Shown here piece after piece: positions 23,508 through 31,839 of a stretch of 41,815 bases of DNA. The translations under genes were made by a program, and so were the position numbers. Where the stretch lies: the NCBI GenBank assembly GCA_023664365.1, contig JAMPFR010000027.1, forward strand, positions 1-41,815, written 5' to 3'. Under the pieces are notes generated by a model, which saw nothing but the letters and a program-made list of their open reading frames with translations, had not been told where the DNA came from and ran no database searches. The stretch is from Acetatifactor muris (GTDB lineage Bacteria > Bacillota > Clostridia > Lachnospirales > Lachnospiraceae). Numbering within the stretch: the first letter of the stretch is position 1; every line of letters starts with the position of its first letter.

Positions 23508-25169
23508 ATGAAATTATTGGTTTATGGCGCGGGCGTGATCGGATGTGAACTGGCCCATGTGCTGAAAAAGGGCGGGAACGATGTATCACTCCTTGCCAGA
23601 GGGGATTGGAAGGAAACCCTGGAAAAGCGGGGGCTTGTGATCCGGCACTATCTGCAAAGGGAAACGACAACAGACAAAGTGAAAGTCACAGGCTGCCTGA
23701 ACCCCGATGATGAATATGACATCATCTTTGTTGTGATGCAGGCGGATCAGGTGCCGGATGTCCTTCCTGCCATTGCCGCAAACGTGAGCCGCTATGTTGT
23801 TTTCATAGGCAACAACCCATGGGCGGAGAAAACGGAAAAGCTGGCGCAGGCAGATTCTCCTGTCGAAAAGGAGGCTGCTTTTGGCTTTATGACGGCGGGA
23901 GGCAGACGGGAGAACGGGCAGGTCATCAGTATCCATGTCCGCGCCCATCTGACGGTAGGCGGCAAGGACGGGGAATTGTCCCATGGATTCCGGGAGTGTA
24001 TAGCAAAGGCGTTTTCAAAATCGGGGTGCAGCCTGACATGGGAAAGCCGGATGGATGCGTGGCTGAAATGCCATATGGCGGAGATCCTTCCGCTTGGGTA
24101 TGTATCTTATGCTGTGGGTTGCAGCCTGTCTGAAGCGTCAAAGAGCCAGAGAAGAGCCATGGTGGATGCCACTGCGGAGGGCTTTTCCTTGCTGAAGTCG
24201 CTGGGGTATCCCATCAGGCCTGCGGAGGACGGCCCCCTTTTTACAGGCGGGGCAAAGCGTATGCAGTGGCAGGCGGTCATATTTGTGATGTGCAAAACGC
24301 CGCTGGGGCGGCTGGCGGTAACAGACCACTGCGCCCATGCGGTCAGCGAGATGTCTTTTCTTGACAGGGCATGGGAGGAACTGCGCAGGTCGGCGGCGGA
24401 TGCGTCCGTGAATGTGTCCATGCCGGTATGGGACTCCCTGCGGAAGAATATGCCCTCGGAAGGAAAATGGGGAAGGCATGAAAAGATCAGGAACGCTTAT
24501 AAGAGCCTTGGCGGCGGGGCTTTCGTTTATGATGGGATGATCACCTGTTCCACGCTGCCGGGGAAAGCTGTCTGTAAACTGGTGTGGAACATGGACAAGA
24601 AGAAAAATGACCGCTATCTGCAACTGGCGCTCTCCGGTATCCCGGATGATTTTTCCGGCCGGATGCTGGAGGTGCCGGTGGGAACGGGCGTGCTGACCAT
24701 GCCGGTGTATGAGACGCTTGGCGGTGCGGATATCACCTGCCTGGATTACTCTGCGGACATGATGGAGCGGGCCAAGCGGCAGGCGGAAAAGAGGGGACTT
24801 AAAAATGTCCGTTTCCTGCAGGGAGATGTTGGAAAGTTACCTTTTGAGGATAGCAGTTTCGACCTTGTGCTGTCGTTGAACGGCTTCCATGCTTTTCCCG
24901 ATAAGGAGGCGGCGTACAGCGAGATATTCCGTGTCCTGAAGCCGGGCGGGATTTTCTGCGGCTGTTTTTATGTGAAGGGCAGGAATAAGCGGACGGACTG
25001 GTTCATTGAGAAATTATATACGCCAAAAGGATTTTTTACGCCGCCTTATGAGACCGTGGAGAGCCTGAAAGCGCGCCTGAAATCCATGTATCGGAAAGCA
25101 GAAGTGAGATCTGTGGAGGGCATGGCGGCTTTCCGGTGCAGGAAAGGGAAAGCTGATGCTGAAAGTTGA
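23508..25169 (+). CDS. Ketopantoate reductase-like / SAM methyltransferase fusion
   Basis: The 553-aa protein joins two enzymes. Residues 1-316 form an ApbA/PanE-like reductase: NAD(P)-binding YGAGVIG at 6-12, a GNNPW region and the likely catalytic Lys187 in DAWLKCHMA. Residues from about 325 to 545 form a class I methyltransferase with motif I LEVPVGTGV (387-395), the acidic LDYSADMMERA and LRFLQGDV-type followers, and VLKPGGIFCG. In related genomes these occur as separate proteins. Here the joint (PSEGKWGRHEKIRNAYKSLG) is short and open, with no stop. It may be a real bifunctional enzyme or a recent accidental fusion. The start is taken at ATG 23508; TTG 23502 has better ribosome-site spacing. 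Confidence 0.75.
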   Translation: MKLLVYGAGVIGCELAHVLKKGGNDVSLLARGDWKETLEKRGLVIRHYLQRETTTDKVKVTGCLNPDDEYDIIFVVMQADQVPDVLPAIAANVSRYVVFIGNNPWAEKTEKLAQADSPVEKEAAFGFMTAGGRRENGQVISIHVRAHLTVGGKDGELSHGFRECIAKAFSKSGCSLTWESRMDAWLKCHMAEILPLGYVSYAVGCSLSEASKSQRRAMVDATAEGFSLLKSLGYPIRPAEDGPLFTGGAKRMQWQAVIFVMCKTPLGRLAVTDHCAHAVSEMSFLDRAWEELRRSAADASVNVSMPVWDSLRKNMPSEGKWGRHEKIRNAYKSLGGGAFVYDGMITCSTLPGKAVCKLVWNMDKKKNDRYLQLALSGIPDDFSGRMLEVPVGTGVLTMPVYETLGGADITCLDYSADMMERAKRQAEKRGLKNVRFLQGDVGKLPFEDSSFDLVLSLNGFHAFPDKEAAYSEIFRVLKPGGIFCGCFYVKGRNKRTDWFIEKLYTPKGFFTPPYETVESLKARLKSMYRKAEVRSVEGMAAFRCRKGKADAES

Positions 25170-25761
25170 AAATAAGTCAAAAGAAGAAATTACGGAAATC
25201 GGCAGGAGGATTGGGGAGGCGTTTGTCGCTGAAAAGGCGGGGCTTGTGACAATGCTGACAGAGGAACAGGCGGTCAAGGCATTTGAAATCATGACGGAAT
25301 ATTTTTACAGGGCAGGGATGATATATACCACATCCGAAGTGGGCGAAGGATATCTTGCTTACAGGGAGAAAAAGAAAAAACCTCCAATCGGTCCGGCACT
25401 GCATGAGATAAAGCGTTTTTTATGTGAACTGCCGCTTTAAGCAGTCCTTGCTGTTGCGAAGAGCGGCGGTGAGCAGTATGCAAAGATTTTCAAGAAAGAG
25501 CGAAATTACATTGCGGTATCCATGGTAGTGGTGCTGCGGGAATTTCAAGGGAAGGGATTCATGCACAAGGTTCTGGAACAGCCTTTTGCCGAGGCGGATG
25601 AGAAAAATATCCCCTGCGTGCTGGATACCGACACGCCGCTGAAGGTGGAGAAATATATCCGGTGCGGCATGGAACTGGCCGGAGAGAAGAAACTGCAGCA
25701 TGGGATTTCACTGTATGCAATGGCATATAACGCATCGCAGAAAGGAGGGCAGCATTTTTGA
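25156..25761 (+). pseudogene. GNAT family N-acetyltransferase with in-frame stop
   Basis: The frame starts at ATG 25156, overlapping the previous gene, and stops at TAA 25438-25440. It continues in the same frame with clear GNAT features: YIAVSMVVVLREFQGKGFMH (strand 4 and the acetyl-CoA loop Q-G-K-G-F), then IPCVLDTDTPLKVEKYIRCG. One substitution, for example AAA to TAA, explains the break. The protein as encoded ends before the CoA-binding site and would be inactive. It sits between the fusion gene and an ICMT-like gene. Confidence 0.8.
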
Positions 25762-26282
25762 AAAAACAGCAGACAGCCCACTCCGTGGGTAGTCCTTATG
25801 TTAATAAGAAACATCTCCCGATGATGGGAGTGGGGCCGGTTTATGTTGCGGTGATCATTGCGGTAACTGTAATCGCAGTGATTGCGGGAAGAAGTGCGGC
25901 GTTTGAAAAAGGCAGGGTTCCATCCCTGAAAATCCCGCTGCTCATCATGGGGATTCTACTGATCGTGCTGGGCATTTACCTGTGGGCAGGGGCGATGTTC
26001 CGGTCAAAGATAGACAACCATATTGCGGAGAACAGGCTGGCGACCACCGGCGCTTATGCACTGGTGAGGAACCCGATCTATTCGGCTTTTATGTTTTTCT
26101 GTACGGGTGCGCTTATGATTGCGGGGAACCTGTTTTTTCTGCCTTTGTTCTTCTTCTATTGGATATTTATGACCGTTTTGATGAAATGCACGGAGGAGCG
26201 GTGGCTGAAGGATTTGTATGGCATGGAATATGAGAAATACTGCAGCAGGGTGAACCGATGTATCCCGTGGCCTTTGAAATAA
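25758..26282 (+). CDS. Isoprenylcysteine carboxyl methyltransferase-like membrane protein
   Basis: The 174-aa membrane protein has four helices and the ICMT/PEMT signature: ENRLATTGAYALVRNPIYSA then F (SAM-binding His/Asn-type region), and a C-terminal EERWLKDLYGMEYEKYCSRV with NRCIPW. Bacterial members methylate unknown small or lipid substrates. The start is TTG 25758, nine bases after AAAGGAGGG, and it overlaps the stop of the GNAT gene. It is part of the same tightly packed gene run. Confidence 0.8.
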   Translation: MKKQQTAHSVGSPYVNKKHLPMMGVGPVYVAVIIAVTVIAVIAGRSAAFEKGRVPSLKIPLLIMGILLIVLGIYLWAGAMFRSKIDNHIAENRLATTGAYALVRNPIYSAFMFFCTGALMIAGNLFFLPLFFFYWIFMTVLMKCTEERWLKDLYGMEYEKYCSRVNRCIPWPLK

Positions 26283-26305
26283 TCAGGTGATTTTGGAGGA
26301 TAGAT

Positions 26306-27139
26306 ATGAAATTTTTTGAATTTGGGGAAGAAAATGAAAAGCTCATGGTAATGCTGCACGGCGGCGGGGTGAGTTATCTTGGGGCAGTTCCAGTGGCGGA
26401 AACCGTGGCGAAAAAATTCCATGTTGTGCTGGTGGCATATGACGGCTTCAATCCGTCTGAGCCGGAGAAAGAATTTACATCTGTTATGGATGAGGAGAAG
26501 CAGATTGCTGAGTATGTCCTGAAAAATTATGGTGGAAAAATTGATGTGCTGTATGGTGTATCTTATGGCTGCCGTGTACTCAATGAAGTGCTGCGGGATA
26601 AGCGGCTGGCAATCACTACAACGATTGCGGACGGTTTTGGAACACGCGAGTATCCGGACATCAAAAGCGAGTGGGGCAAAGATCTGTACTGCTTTTTCTT
26701 TACGGGATTTTTTTATGCCATCATGGGGCGCGCAGGAAAACGGCGCAAAAAATTTATCGCCCAAATTACCGGAAGGACTTACGAGGAAGCCGAGCGGCTG
26801 ATCTATACCAAAGCTACATGGAATAGTTGGCGCAACCAGGACCGCTGCCTGATCGGACACAAGACGGACTATGAAGCATTCAAAAATACGGATATGTACA
26901 TATGGTACGGCATCAACAGCACGGTAGAGCGCAGGCTTGCAAAGAATATAAAGCAGCTCCAGGATGCGGGGCATCAATTTACACTTAGAATATTCAAGGA
27001 CGTGGGGCATGGCGGACTTGCAGGTGAGCAGCCTGACCGCTTTCTTGAAGAAGTGGAAAAGGCACACGCACATTCGCTGAAAAAGGCGAAGAAAGCAGCG
27101 GAGAAACCGGGACTGTTTGCGGATATGATAAAATGTTGA
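26306..27139 (+). CDS. Alpha/beta hydrolase
   Basis: The 277-aa protein has the hydrolase fold with oxyanion segment MLHGGGVSYL (residues 16-25), nucleophile Ser86 in LYGVSYGCRV and a probable catalytic His in DVGHGGL near the C-terminus. There is no signal peptide. A cap region of about 100 residues contains aromatic runs (LYCFFFTGFFYAIMG). The substrate is unknown. GGAGG lies before the ATG. Its stop codon lies inside a hairpin (27136-27160) that could end or stabilise the transcript. Confidence 0.8.
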   Translation: MKFFEFGEENEKLMVMLHGGGVSYLGAVPVAETVAKKFHVVLVAYDGFNPSEPEKEFTSVMDEEKQIAEYVLKNYGGKIDVLYGVSYGCRVLNEVLRDKRLAITTTIADGFGTREYPDIKSEWGKDLYCFFFTGFFYAIMGRAGKRRKKFIAQITGRTYEEAERLIYTKATWNSWRNQDRCLIGHKTDYEAFKNTDMYIWYGINSTVERRLAKNIKQLQDAGHQFTLRIFKDVGHGGLAGEQPDRFLEEVEKAHAHSLKKAKKAAEKPGLFADMIKC

Positions 27140-27192
27140 CGCAGAAGGGCATTGCGTCAACTTCTGATTCCATGTGCGCCGGAGCGCACGGA
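27136..27192. repeat. Hairpin plus GTGCGC hairpin repeat, copy 2
   Basis: TTGACGCA and TGCGTCAA (27136-27160) form a perfect stem across the hydrolase stop codon. It is followed by GTGCGC-CGGA-GCGCAC (27174-27189), with the same flanks as the copy at 11534-11565 (TTCTGATT before, GGAT after). Confidence 0.6.
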
Positions 27193-27217
27193 TTTATGGG
27201 AAAGGAGTTAAAATGAT

Positions 27218-27697
27218 ATGGTTTTTATTTTGCAGCTATTCATATATCTGGTATTTTTCACAGCCTGCATAAAGCTGCTGGTCTTAGGTGACCCGGTGAG
27301 AGGGATTTTCTTTTATCCGAAGCCGATACAGCGGCGAGCTTTTGAGACGGGGCTGGCTACGGAACGGGAAGCAAAAAGGCGCAAAAGGATATTCTTTACC
27401 GTGCTTGTTTTGGGGATTGTGATCCTGCCGGTGGTATTTATCGGATGCTGGAGCGGCATTTCCGACTTTAGGACTGCGTTTATCCGTGCGGTTATTTTCC
27501 TTGAGGTAATGAATTGGTATGACGGCATCGTGGTGGATGAAATATGGGTGAGGTTTGACAGGTTCTGGGTAATAAAGGGCATGGAAGATATGTCCCATGT
27601 AAAGGATCTGAAATTTGTTTTAACAGAAAGGCTCATAATGACGGCTGTTTATATCCCTGTGGCGGCAATCATTGCAAAATTTGCGGTCACGATCTAA
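27218..27697 (+). CDS. Small membrane protein of a local paralogue family (member 1)
   Basis: The 159-aa protein has four hydrophobic segments: an N-terminal helix, a basic inside loop (AKRRKR), two central helices and a C-terminal one. The third segment ends in WYDGIVVDEIWVRFDRFWVI then KGMEDM. This pattern returns in 28152-28655, 29995-30486 and 30514-31005 (AYDTFFLDWVLFANMKRFRM, EGTEHM). I know no function for the family. AAGGAG lies before the ATG. The following gene is a DtxR-type regulator. Confidence 0.6.
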   Translation: MVFILQLFIYLVFFTACIKLLVLGDPVRGIFFYPKPIQRRAFETGLATEREAKRRKRIFFTVLVLGIVILPVVFIGCWSGISDFRTAFIRAVIFLEVMNWYDGIVVDEIWVRFDRFWVIKGMEDMSHVKDLKFVLTERLIMTAVYIPVAAIIAKFAVTI

Positions 27698-27755
27698 AAA
27701 ACAGTTTTGGAACGGGTCTATGAACCTGCTGCGTGGAAGGAGGCGGTGTGATAAA

Positions 27756-28127
27756 GTGAAACAGAAAAAATCGGTAGAGGACTATCTGAAGGTAATCTAT
27801 ATCCTTTCCAAAAAGAAGGAAGTGCATGGCTCAGACATTGCCGGGGAACTGAGGGTTTCAAGGCCGACCGTTTCCGTCGCGCTGAAAGCGCTGGCGGAGG
27901 AAGGGTATGTCTTTGTGGACAATATGCATGAGAATCCAAAGACACACTTCGTGTGTCTGACGGAGAGGGGAAAGAAGATTGCCAGGGACATCTATGAGCG
28001 GAACAGCACCTTCCGGCAACTCCTCACAGGGCTTGGCGTGGATGAGAAAACAGCGGCGGCGGACGCCTGCGAGATGGAACACGCCGCCAGCAGGGAGAGC
28101 TATGAGGCACTGAAGCGGCTGTTGTAA
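27756..28127 (+). CDS. DtxR/MntR family metal-dependent regulator
   Basis: The 123-aa protein starts with the winged helix of DtxR-type repressors (SVEDYLKVIYILSKKKEVHG, then SDIAGELRVSRPTVSVALKA). It continues into the dimerisation helices with the metal-ligand region DACEMEHAASRESYEALKRL. The length fits short MntR-like proteins without an SH3 domain. The start is GTG 27756, nine bases after a GGAAGGAGGCGG site. Candidate operators lie at 20712 and 20758. With bound iron or manganese it would repress transport genes, such as the ZIP gene. Confidence 0.85.
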   Translation: MKQKKSVEDYLKVIYILSKKKEVHGSDIAGELRVSRPTVSVALKALAEEGYVFVDNMHENPKTHFVCLTERGKKIARDIYERNSTFRQLLTGLGVDEKTAAADACEMEHAASRESYEALKRLL

Positions 28128-28151
28128 GAAGTTTTGTGGGAAAGGAGGCGG

Positions 28152-28655
28152 ATGGCTATGGTATGGGAAAGAACGATATTAGACGGCCTTGCGGTATGTG
28201 CAGTGTTTAATGTGACGGTTGCGCTGTTATGGCTGCTTATGCCGAATGCTTTTTCAAAAATGCTGCCGCCGGAAATCAGGAAGGCGGCACCGAGGAGGGA
28301 AAAGAAGGAACTTGTCAGATTGGCCGGCGTGCTTTATCCGATGTACATTTTGATATTTGTATATATGGCTGTCAGCGCAAGGCAGGTAGGAGTGGCAGGT
28401 TTCTGGAACCTGTTCTGGACGGGCTATGTGGAAATGTTCTTTGTCAACCTTGGGGATTTCTTCGGCCTGGACCTACTTTTCAGGGGGATCGTGAAGAGAA
28501 AAGGACTTATGCCTCCGGGAACGGAGCATTGTGAGGCATGGAGCCTGAAAAAGTGGATGCTTACGCTGGGGATTCCTGAACACTGCATTATGTGGCCTTT
28601 GATCGTATGTCCCCTTACGGGGCTGATCTGCGCAGGGATTGGGGCTTTGATTTAA
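28152..28655 (+). CDS. Small membrane protein of a local paralogue family (member 2)
   Basis: The 167-aa protein has four hydrophobic segments. The key third segment reads WTGYVEMFFVNLGDFFGLDL then LFRGIVKRKGLMPPGTEHCE, matching the 'aromatic-D-x-x-F-x-D ... EGTEH' pattern of its neighbours. The function is unknown. AAAGGAGG lies before ATG 28152. It is packed between the DtxR gene and a thiazoline-carboxylate hydrolase-like gene. Confidence 0.6.
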   Translation: MAMVWERTILDGLAVCAVFNVTVALLWLLMPNAFSKMLPPEIRKAAPRREKKELVRLAGVLYPMYILIFVYMAVSARQVGVAGFWNLFWTGYVEMFFVNLGDFFGLDLLFRGIVKRKGLMPPGTEHCEAWSLKKWMLTLGIPEHCIMWPLIVCPLTGLICAGIGALI

Positions 28656-28677
28656 CGGATGGAGAGGAGTGGATATT

Positions 28678-29304
28678 ATGAATTATACTTACTGCGAAAC
28701 TTTGATGTGGCACGCATTAGCTTCTGCCGCTTTCCAGGATCTGTCCGGGAAGGAACCGGGCATGGATGCGGCGGCGCTGAAACGGAGGTCGAAACAGATT
28801 TACCGGGAAATGGCCGCCCGCACCCCGGACATCGGCTCCCTGACGGAGAACCCCCTGCGCATCTGCCTGGCCGGAGGGATGCTGTGGCTGTCCATCTATG
28901 AGGCAGCGGATGGACAGATAAGCGAGGAGCGTTTTGCTGGGATGGTGGATGCCAGTATGCAGGCACCGTTGGTAAAGGCGTCTTTCCGGGGCAAAGCAAA
29001 AACAGCCTTTACACGAAAAGCACAGCAGAACCGGGTGGCTGTTGCGGCGCGGACGGATGCGGGGAGCAGCCCGTTCCACTGGGATACGGAGGTGATCCTG
29101 GGCCGGGATGCGGAAGAATACACCATTATTTACCGCCAGTGCGGGCTGTGTGCGCTGGATATCCTGTCTGTTGACTGGATGGGCGGCAGGCTCTACCGTA
29201 CCAAAATACTGGCTTCCGGGGGCGACTGCTGTGATTTTTATATCTGTAAAAAGGATTCCAGATGGGATGTGGAGCGCCGGACGAAAGAAGAGGGGAAGTT
29301 ATGA
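28678..29304 (+). CDS. L-2-amino-thiazoline-4-carboxylate hydrolase-like protein
   Basis: This 208-aa protein, intact, is of the family also seen broken at 20952-21666. The C-terminal half shows the family pattern, with the Cys-containing CGLCALDILSVDWMGGRLYR and the closing GGDCCDFYICKKDS. The cytosolic helical N-terminal half includes SLTENPLRICLAGGMLWL. The named activity opens 2-aminothiazoline-4-carboxylate; most relatives are uncharacterised. The start ATG 28678 follows GAGAGGAG. Its stop overlaps the next start (ATGA), so the two are coupled. Confidence 0.7.
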   Translation: MNYTYCETLMWHALASAAFQDLSGKEPGMDAAALKRRSKQIYREMAARTPDIGSLTENPLRICLAGGMLWLSIYEAADGQISEERFAGMVDASMQAPLVKASFRGKAKTAFTRKAQQNRVAVAARTDAGSSPFHWDTEVILGRDAEEYTIIYRQCGLCALDILSVDWMGGRLYRTKILASGGDCCDFYICKKDSRWDVERRTKEEGKL

Positions 29305-29987
29305 GAAGCAGGAGAAAAGTAATATTCGCTTTACTCGGTGGTATGTTGGGCTGTGTTTTTATGGGCAGCGGCGACTGGCTGATGATGTATGGAAGTACCA
29401 CTTATCATGGAGATATCTACTGGCTTACGGAAGGCGTGGCGCAGATTCCGGCATGGAGAAATGCACTGTCTATGTTTGTGGCTTTCCCTGCGGTTTTATT
29501 GTATGGGATTGCACTGTTTGCCACTGCCGGGTTTGTAAAACAGGAGCGGCATAAGAAAATCTATCATTATCTGACAGCGTTCGGACTGACCCCATGGCTG
29601 TGCCTCCATTTGTTTTATGTCATGATCCTTTTTGTATTTGCATGGCTTAACGGCAACGGCTATGAAGCGGCGGCTCTGCCTGTGGCGGCGGCTCTTTTTT
29701 CGCAGTTATCGTGGGTAGTGGCATTAAGCGAGGCATTCATGCTCCCGCCTTTTTTATACTGGTTTTATCTGCAGGTTTCTGGTAAAACGGTATTTCCGAG
29801 AGGAATGGCGTTTACGAATGTACTGGTGATTTATGGTATTCTGTGGCTTATTAAGTCTGCCATGCCGGACACCCCGTTTCGGATTGGATTTACAAACGGG
29901 CTGATGAGCGAGAGCATGATTTTTTGGTTTGGAATGATGCTGGCATGGGTGATGCGGCATAGGAAAGAAAGCGAAGCGGAGGGGTAA
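29301..29987 (+). CDS. Polytopic membrane protein (DUF6796-like)
   Basis: The 228-aa protein has about seven hydrophobic segments. Its first segment carries GSGDWLMMYGSTTYHGDIYW, similar in place and pattern to the GD motif of 22685-23398. Further features are HLFYVMILFVFAWLNGNGYE and PFRIGFTNGLMSESMIFWFG. The function is unknown. It overlaps the thiazoline-carboxylate hydrolase-like gene. A pairing of such a membrane protein with that hydrolase type occurs twice in this window, which suggests they act together. Confidence 0.65.
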   Translation: MRSRRKVIFALLGGMLGCVFMGSGDWLMMYGSTTYHGDIYWLTEGVAQIPAWRNALSMFVAFPAVLLYGIALFATAGFVKQERHKKIYHYLTAFGLTPWLCLHLFYVMILFVFAWLNGNGYEAAALPVAAALFSQLSWVVALSEAFMLPPFLYWFYLQVSGKTVFPRGMAFTNVLVIYGILWLIKSAMPDTPFRIGFTNGLMSESMIFWFGMMLAWVMRHRKESEAEG

Positions 29988-29994
29988 AACGGAT

Positions 29995-30486
29995 ATGAAG
30001 GTAACTTTGATTTTATCATTGATACTCATGGCATTGTTCTTTCTTTTGCTATGGGCGGCGGTTGCACTGGTGCAGTCAAAAAAACTTTTCGGCACTGCGC
30101 CAAAGGATATACAGGCGGCTGTCCTGGAGCATGAGGAACGCTTTCCGGGGGCAAGGCTGCTGGGGTGGATCATCCTGATTATGGATGTGCTTGCATTCCT
30201 GTTTGTATTTGTTTATGCAGGATGGGATGGTATTAGGAGCGGTTACGGGTTCTGGCAGTTTGCGGCGAGGTTCCTTACGATGCTGTATCTGCTGAAAGCA
30301 TTTGACATGATTTTCTTTGACTGGTTCCTGCTCACAAAGTCCCGTTTCTTCCAGCATTATTATCCTGAGACGGAAGGCTGTGCGGGATACCAGCAGTTTG
30401 GGTTTAACAGGAAAGAACAGCTTACGAAAATCATATTGTTTCCTTTTTTGGCTTTATTGCTGGCTTGGATCTGTACGCTTTTTTAG
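29995..30486 (+). CDS. Small membrane protein of a local paralogue family (member 3)
   Basis: The 163-aa protein has four hydrophobic segments. The third reads LYLLKAFDMIFFDWFLLTKS then RFFQHYYPETEGCAGY, the same 'D-x-I-F-F-D-W' motif as its neighbours. GGAGGGG lies before the ATG, seven bases after the previous gene. The function is unknown. Confidence 0.6.
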   Translation: MKVTLILSLILMALFFLLLWAAVALVQSKKLFGTAPKDIQAAVLEHEERFPGARLLGWIILIMDVLAFLFVFVYAGWDGIRSGYGFWQFAARFLTMLYLLKAFDMIFFDWFLLTKSRFFQHYYPETEGCAGYQQFGFNRKEQLTKIILFPFLALLLAWICTLF

Positions 30487-30513
30487 AAAACAGGGAAATG
30501 AGGTGGAACAAAA

Positions 30514-31005
30514 ATGAGCATGGGTATTATAATTGCAGAAGCAGCAATATTCAGCATTTTCTTCCCGGTTATGGCTTTTGCGACAACCGGGAAGAAATCC
30601 AGACTGCAGGTGCATAACTATCCGCCTGAAATTCAGGAAGAATATTTCAGGACGCATGAGCGGATGGAAGTACAGCCGTTAAGCAGCAGGGTATTTGACC
30701 CTCGCGGCATTCGCCAAGGTCCTACGGACTGTGGCTCATTGCCCGCGGGAATAAAAGCAGTCGGGATTCTGATATTTACGGTCATCCTTGCGGTATGCGC
30801 CTGTGCAGCAGGAGCGGAAAAGTTCGTGGAGGGATTCGCTATTGCCTTTGGCTTGATGGTCTGGATCGGCGCTTATGACACGTTTTTTCTGGATTGGGTT
30901 CTCTTTGCCAATATGAAACGATTCCGGATGGAAGGGACGGAACACATGGCTTTGCAGGGCATATGGCGGAACCGGAAGGAAGGACAAACAAGGCGGTTAT
31001 TGTGA
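30514..31005 (+). CDS. Small membrane protein of a local paralogue family (member 4), 3' end altered
   Basis: Residues 1 to about 147 follow the family: an N-terminal helix, an inside loop (QVHNYPPEIQEEYFRTHERM), two central helices and WIGAYDTFFLDWVLFANMKR with FRMEGTEHM. After that the sequence (ALQGIWRNRKEGQTRRLL) has no hydrophobic fourth segment and lies on top of the start of the next hydrolase in another frame. The natural end seems lost by a deletion near 30950. GAGGTGG lies before the ATG. Confidence 0.55.
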   Translation: MSMGIIIAEAAIFSIFFPVMAFATTGKKSRLQVHNYPPEIQEEYFRTHERMEVQPLSSRVFDPRGIRQGPTDCGSLPAGIKAVGILIFTVILAVCACAAGAEKFVEGFAIAFGLMVWIGAYDTFFLDWVLFANMKRFRMEGTEHMALQGIWRNRKEGQTRRLL

Positions 31006-31838
31006 TCATGGGCGGGGAGAAGAGCATCCTTCCGGGAATCAGGATTGCGGAGCGGTTTGCGGGTTTTGGGTTCTGCGGGCTGTCCGTATCGCTGTTTAGG
31101 GCGGAAGGACTGCCGGACGGTCCTGACAGGATACCGCTTGAACTGTTTGAAAATGCGGTCAGGTTTCTTGGGGAGAAAAAAGGAATCAAATCCATCAGTA
31201 CCTATGGCGTGTCCATGGGTTCCCTGTTTGCGGCGCTTGTTGCAGAATATATCGGAGGGATTGCGAACGTAATTATGGTTTCCCCATCCCATGTGCCTTT
31301 CGAGGGGACGCCGGACAAAAAGCATATGACCGGGCATTCCGTTGTGACATGGCGCGGAAAAGAGCTGCCTTTTGTCAATGCGGATTTTACGAAATACAAG
31401 GCGATGAAATATTACCGTGACAGCCGCGCAGAGTGCAGGGTTACGAGGATGTGGAGGTCTTACCGGGACGCCTACGCAGATAAAGAGCGGGAATCAAAGG
31501 CAGACATCCATATAGAAAAGCTGGATGCCCGGATTCTGCTTCTGGCAGGGACGGAGGACGAGATGTGGCCGTCGGACTATTCTGTAAAGTATCTTGAAAA
31601 ATCCCTGCGGGAAAACCATTACAGCAGGGAATATAAAGCGGTATTGTATGAAGGAACCAGCCATCTGCTCGGCATGATGCCAGGCCGTAAGAGAAATTCG
31701 GTATTGTACAAAATGATTCCGCTGATCGGGATTTTTTACCGGAGGTTCCGGGATGACCGCAATGCTTGTATGAAAGCGCTGGAACAGTCCGAGAAGGAGA
31801 TTATAGAATGGATAGGGAACAACGGAACAGGAGGATAA
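30963..31838 (+). CDS. BAAT-type alpha/beta hydrolase (acyl-CoA thioester hydrolase-like), 5' end damaged
   Basis: The protein has the BAAT C-terminal-domain type of hydrolase fold: KAVIVIMGGEKSILPGIRIA, nucleophile Ser in STYGVSMGSLFAALVA, catalytic Asp in LLLAGTEDEMWPSDYSVKYL and His in LYEGTSHLLGMMPG. Homology begins at about 30945 (HGFAGHMAEPEG), before the first in-frame ATG at 30963. No good ribosome site exists there, and the usual 10-15 N-terminal residues are missing, replaced by the previous gene's sequence. The enzyme core is complete. Family members act on acyl thioesters or amide conjugates; the substrate here is unknown. Confidence 0.7.
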   Translation: MAEPEGRTNKAVIVIMGGEKSILPGIRIAERFAGFGFCGLSVSLFRAEGLPDGPDRIPLELFENAVRFLGEKKGIKSISTYGVSMGSLFAALVAEYIGGIANVIMVSPSHVPFEGTPDKKHMTGHSVVTWRGKELPFVNADFTKYKAMKYYRDSRAECRVTRMWRSYRDAYADKERESKADIHIEKLDARILLLAGTEDEMWPSDYSVKYLEKSLRENHYSREYKAVLYEGTSHLLGMMPGRKRNSVLYKMIPLIGIFYRRFRDDRNACMKALEQSEKEIIEWIGNNGTGG

Positions 31839-31839
31839 T

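Noticed and set aside
25383-25392. TCCAATCGG inside the GNAT gene
   Set aside because: It encodes the conserved-looking PPIGPAL stretch and lacks the rest of the shared motif.
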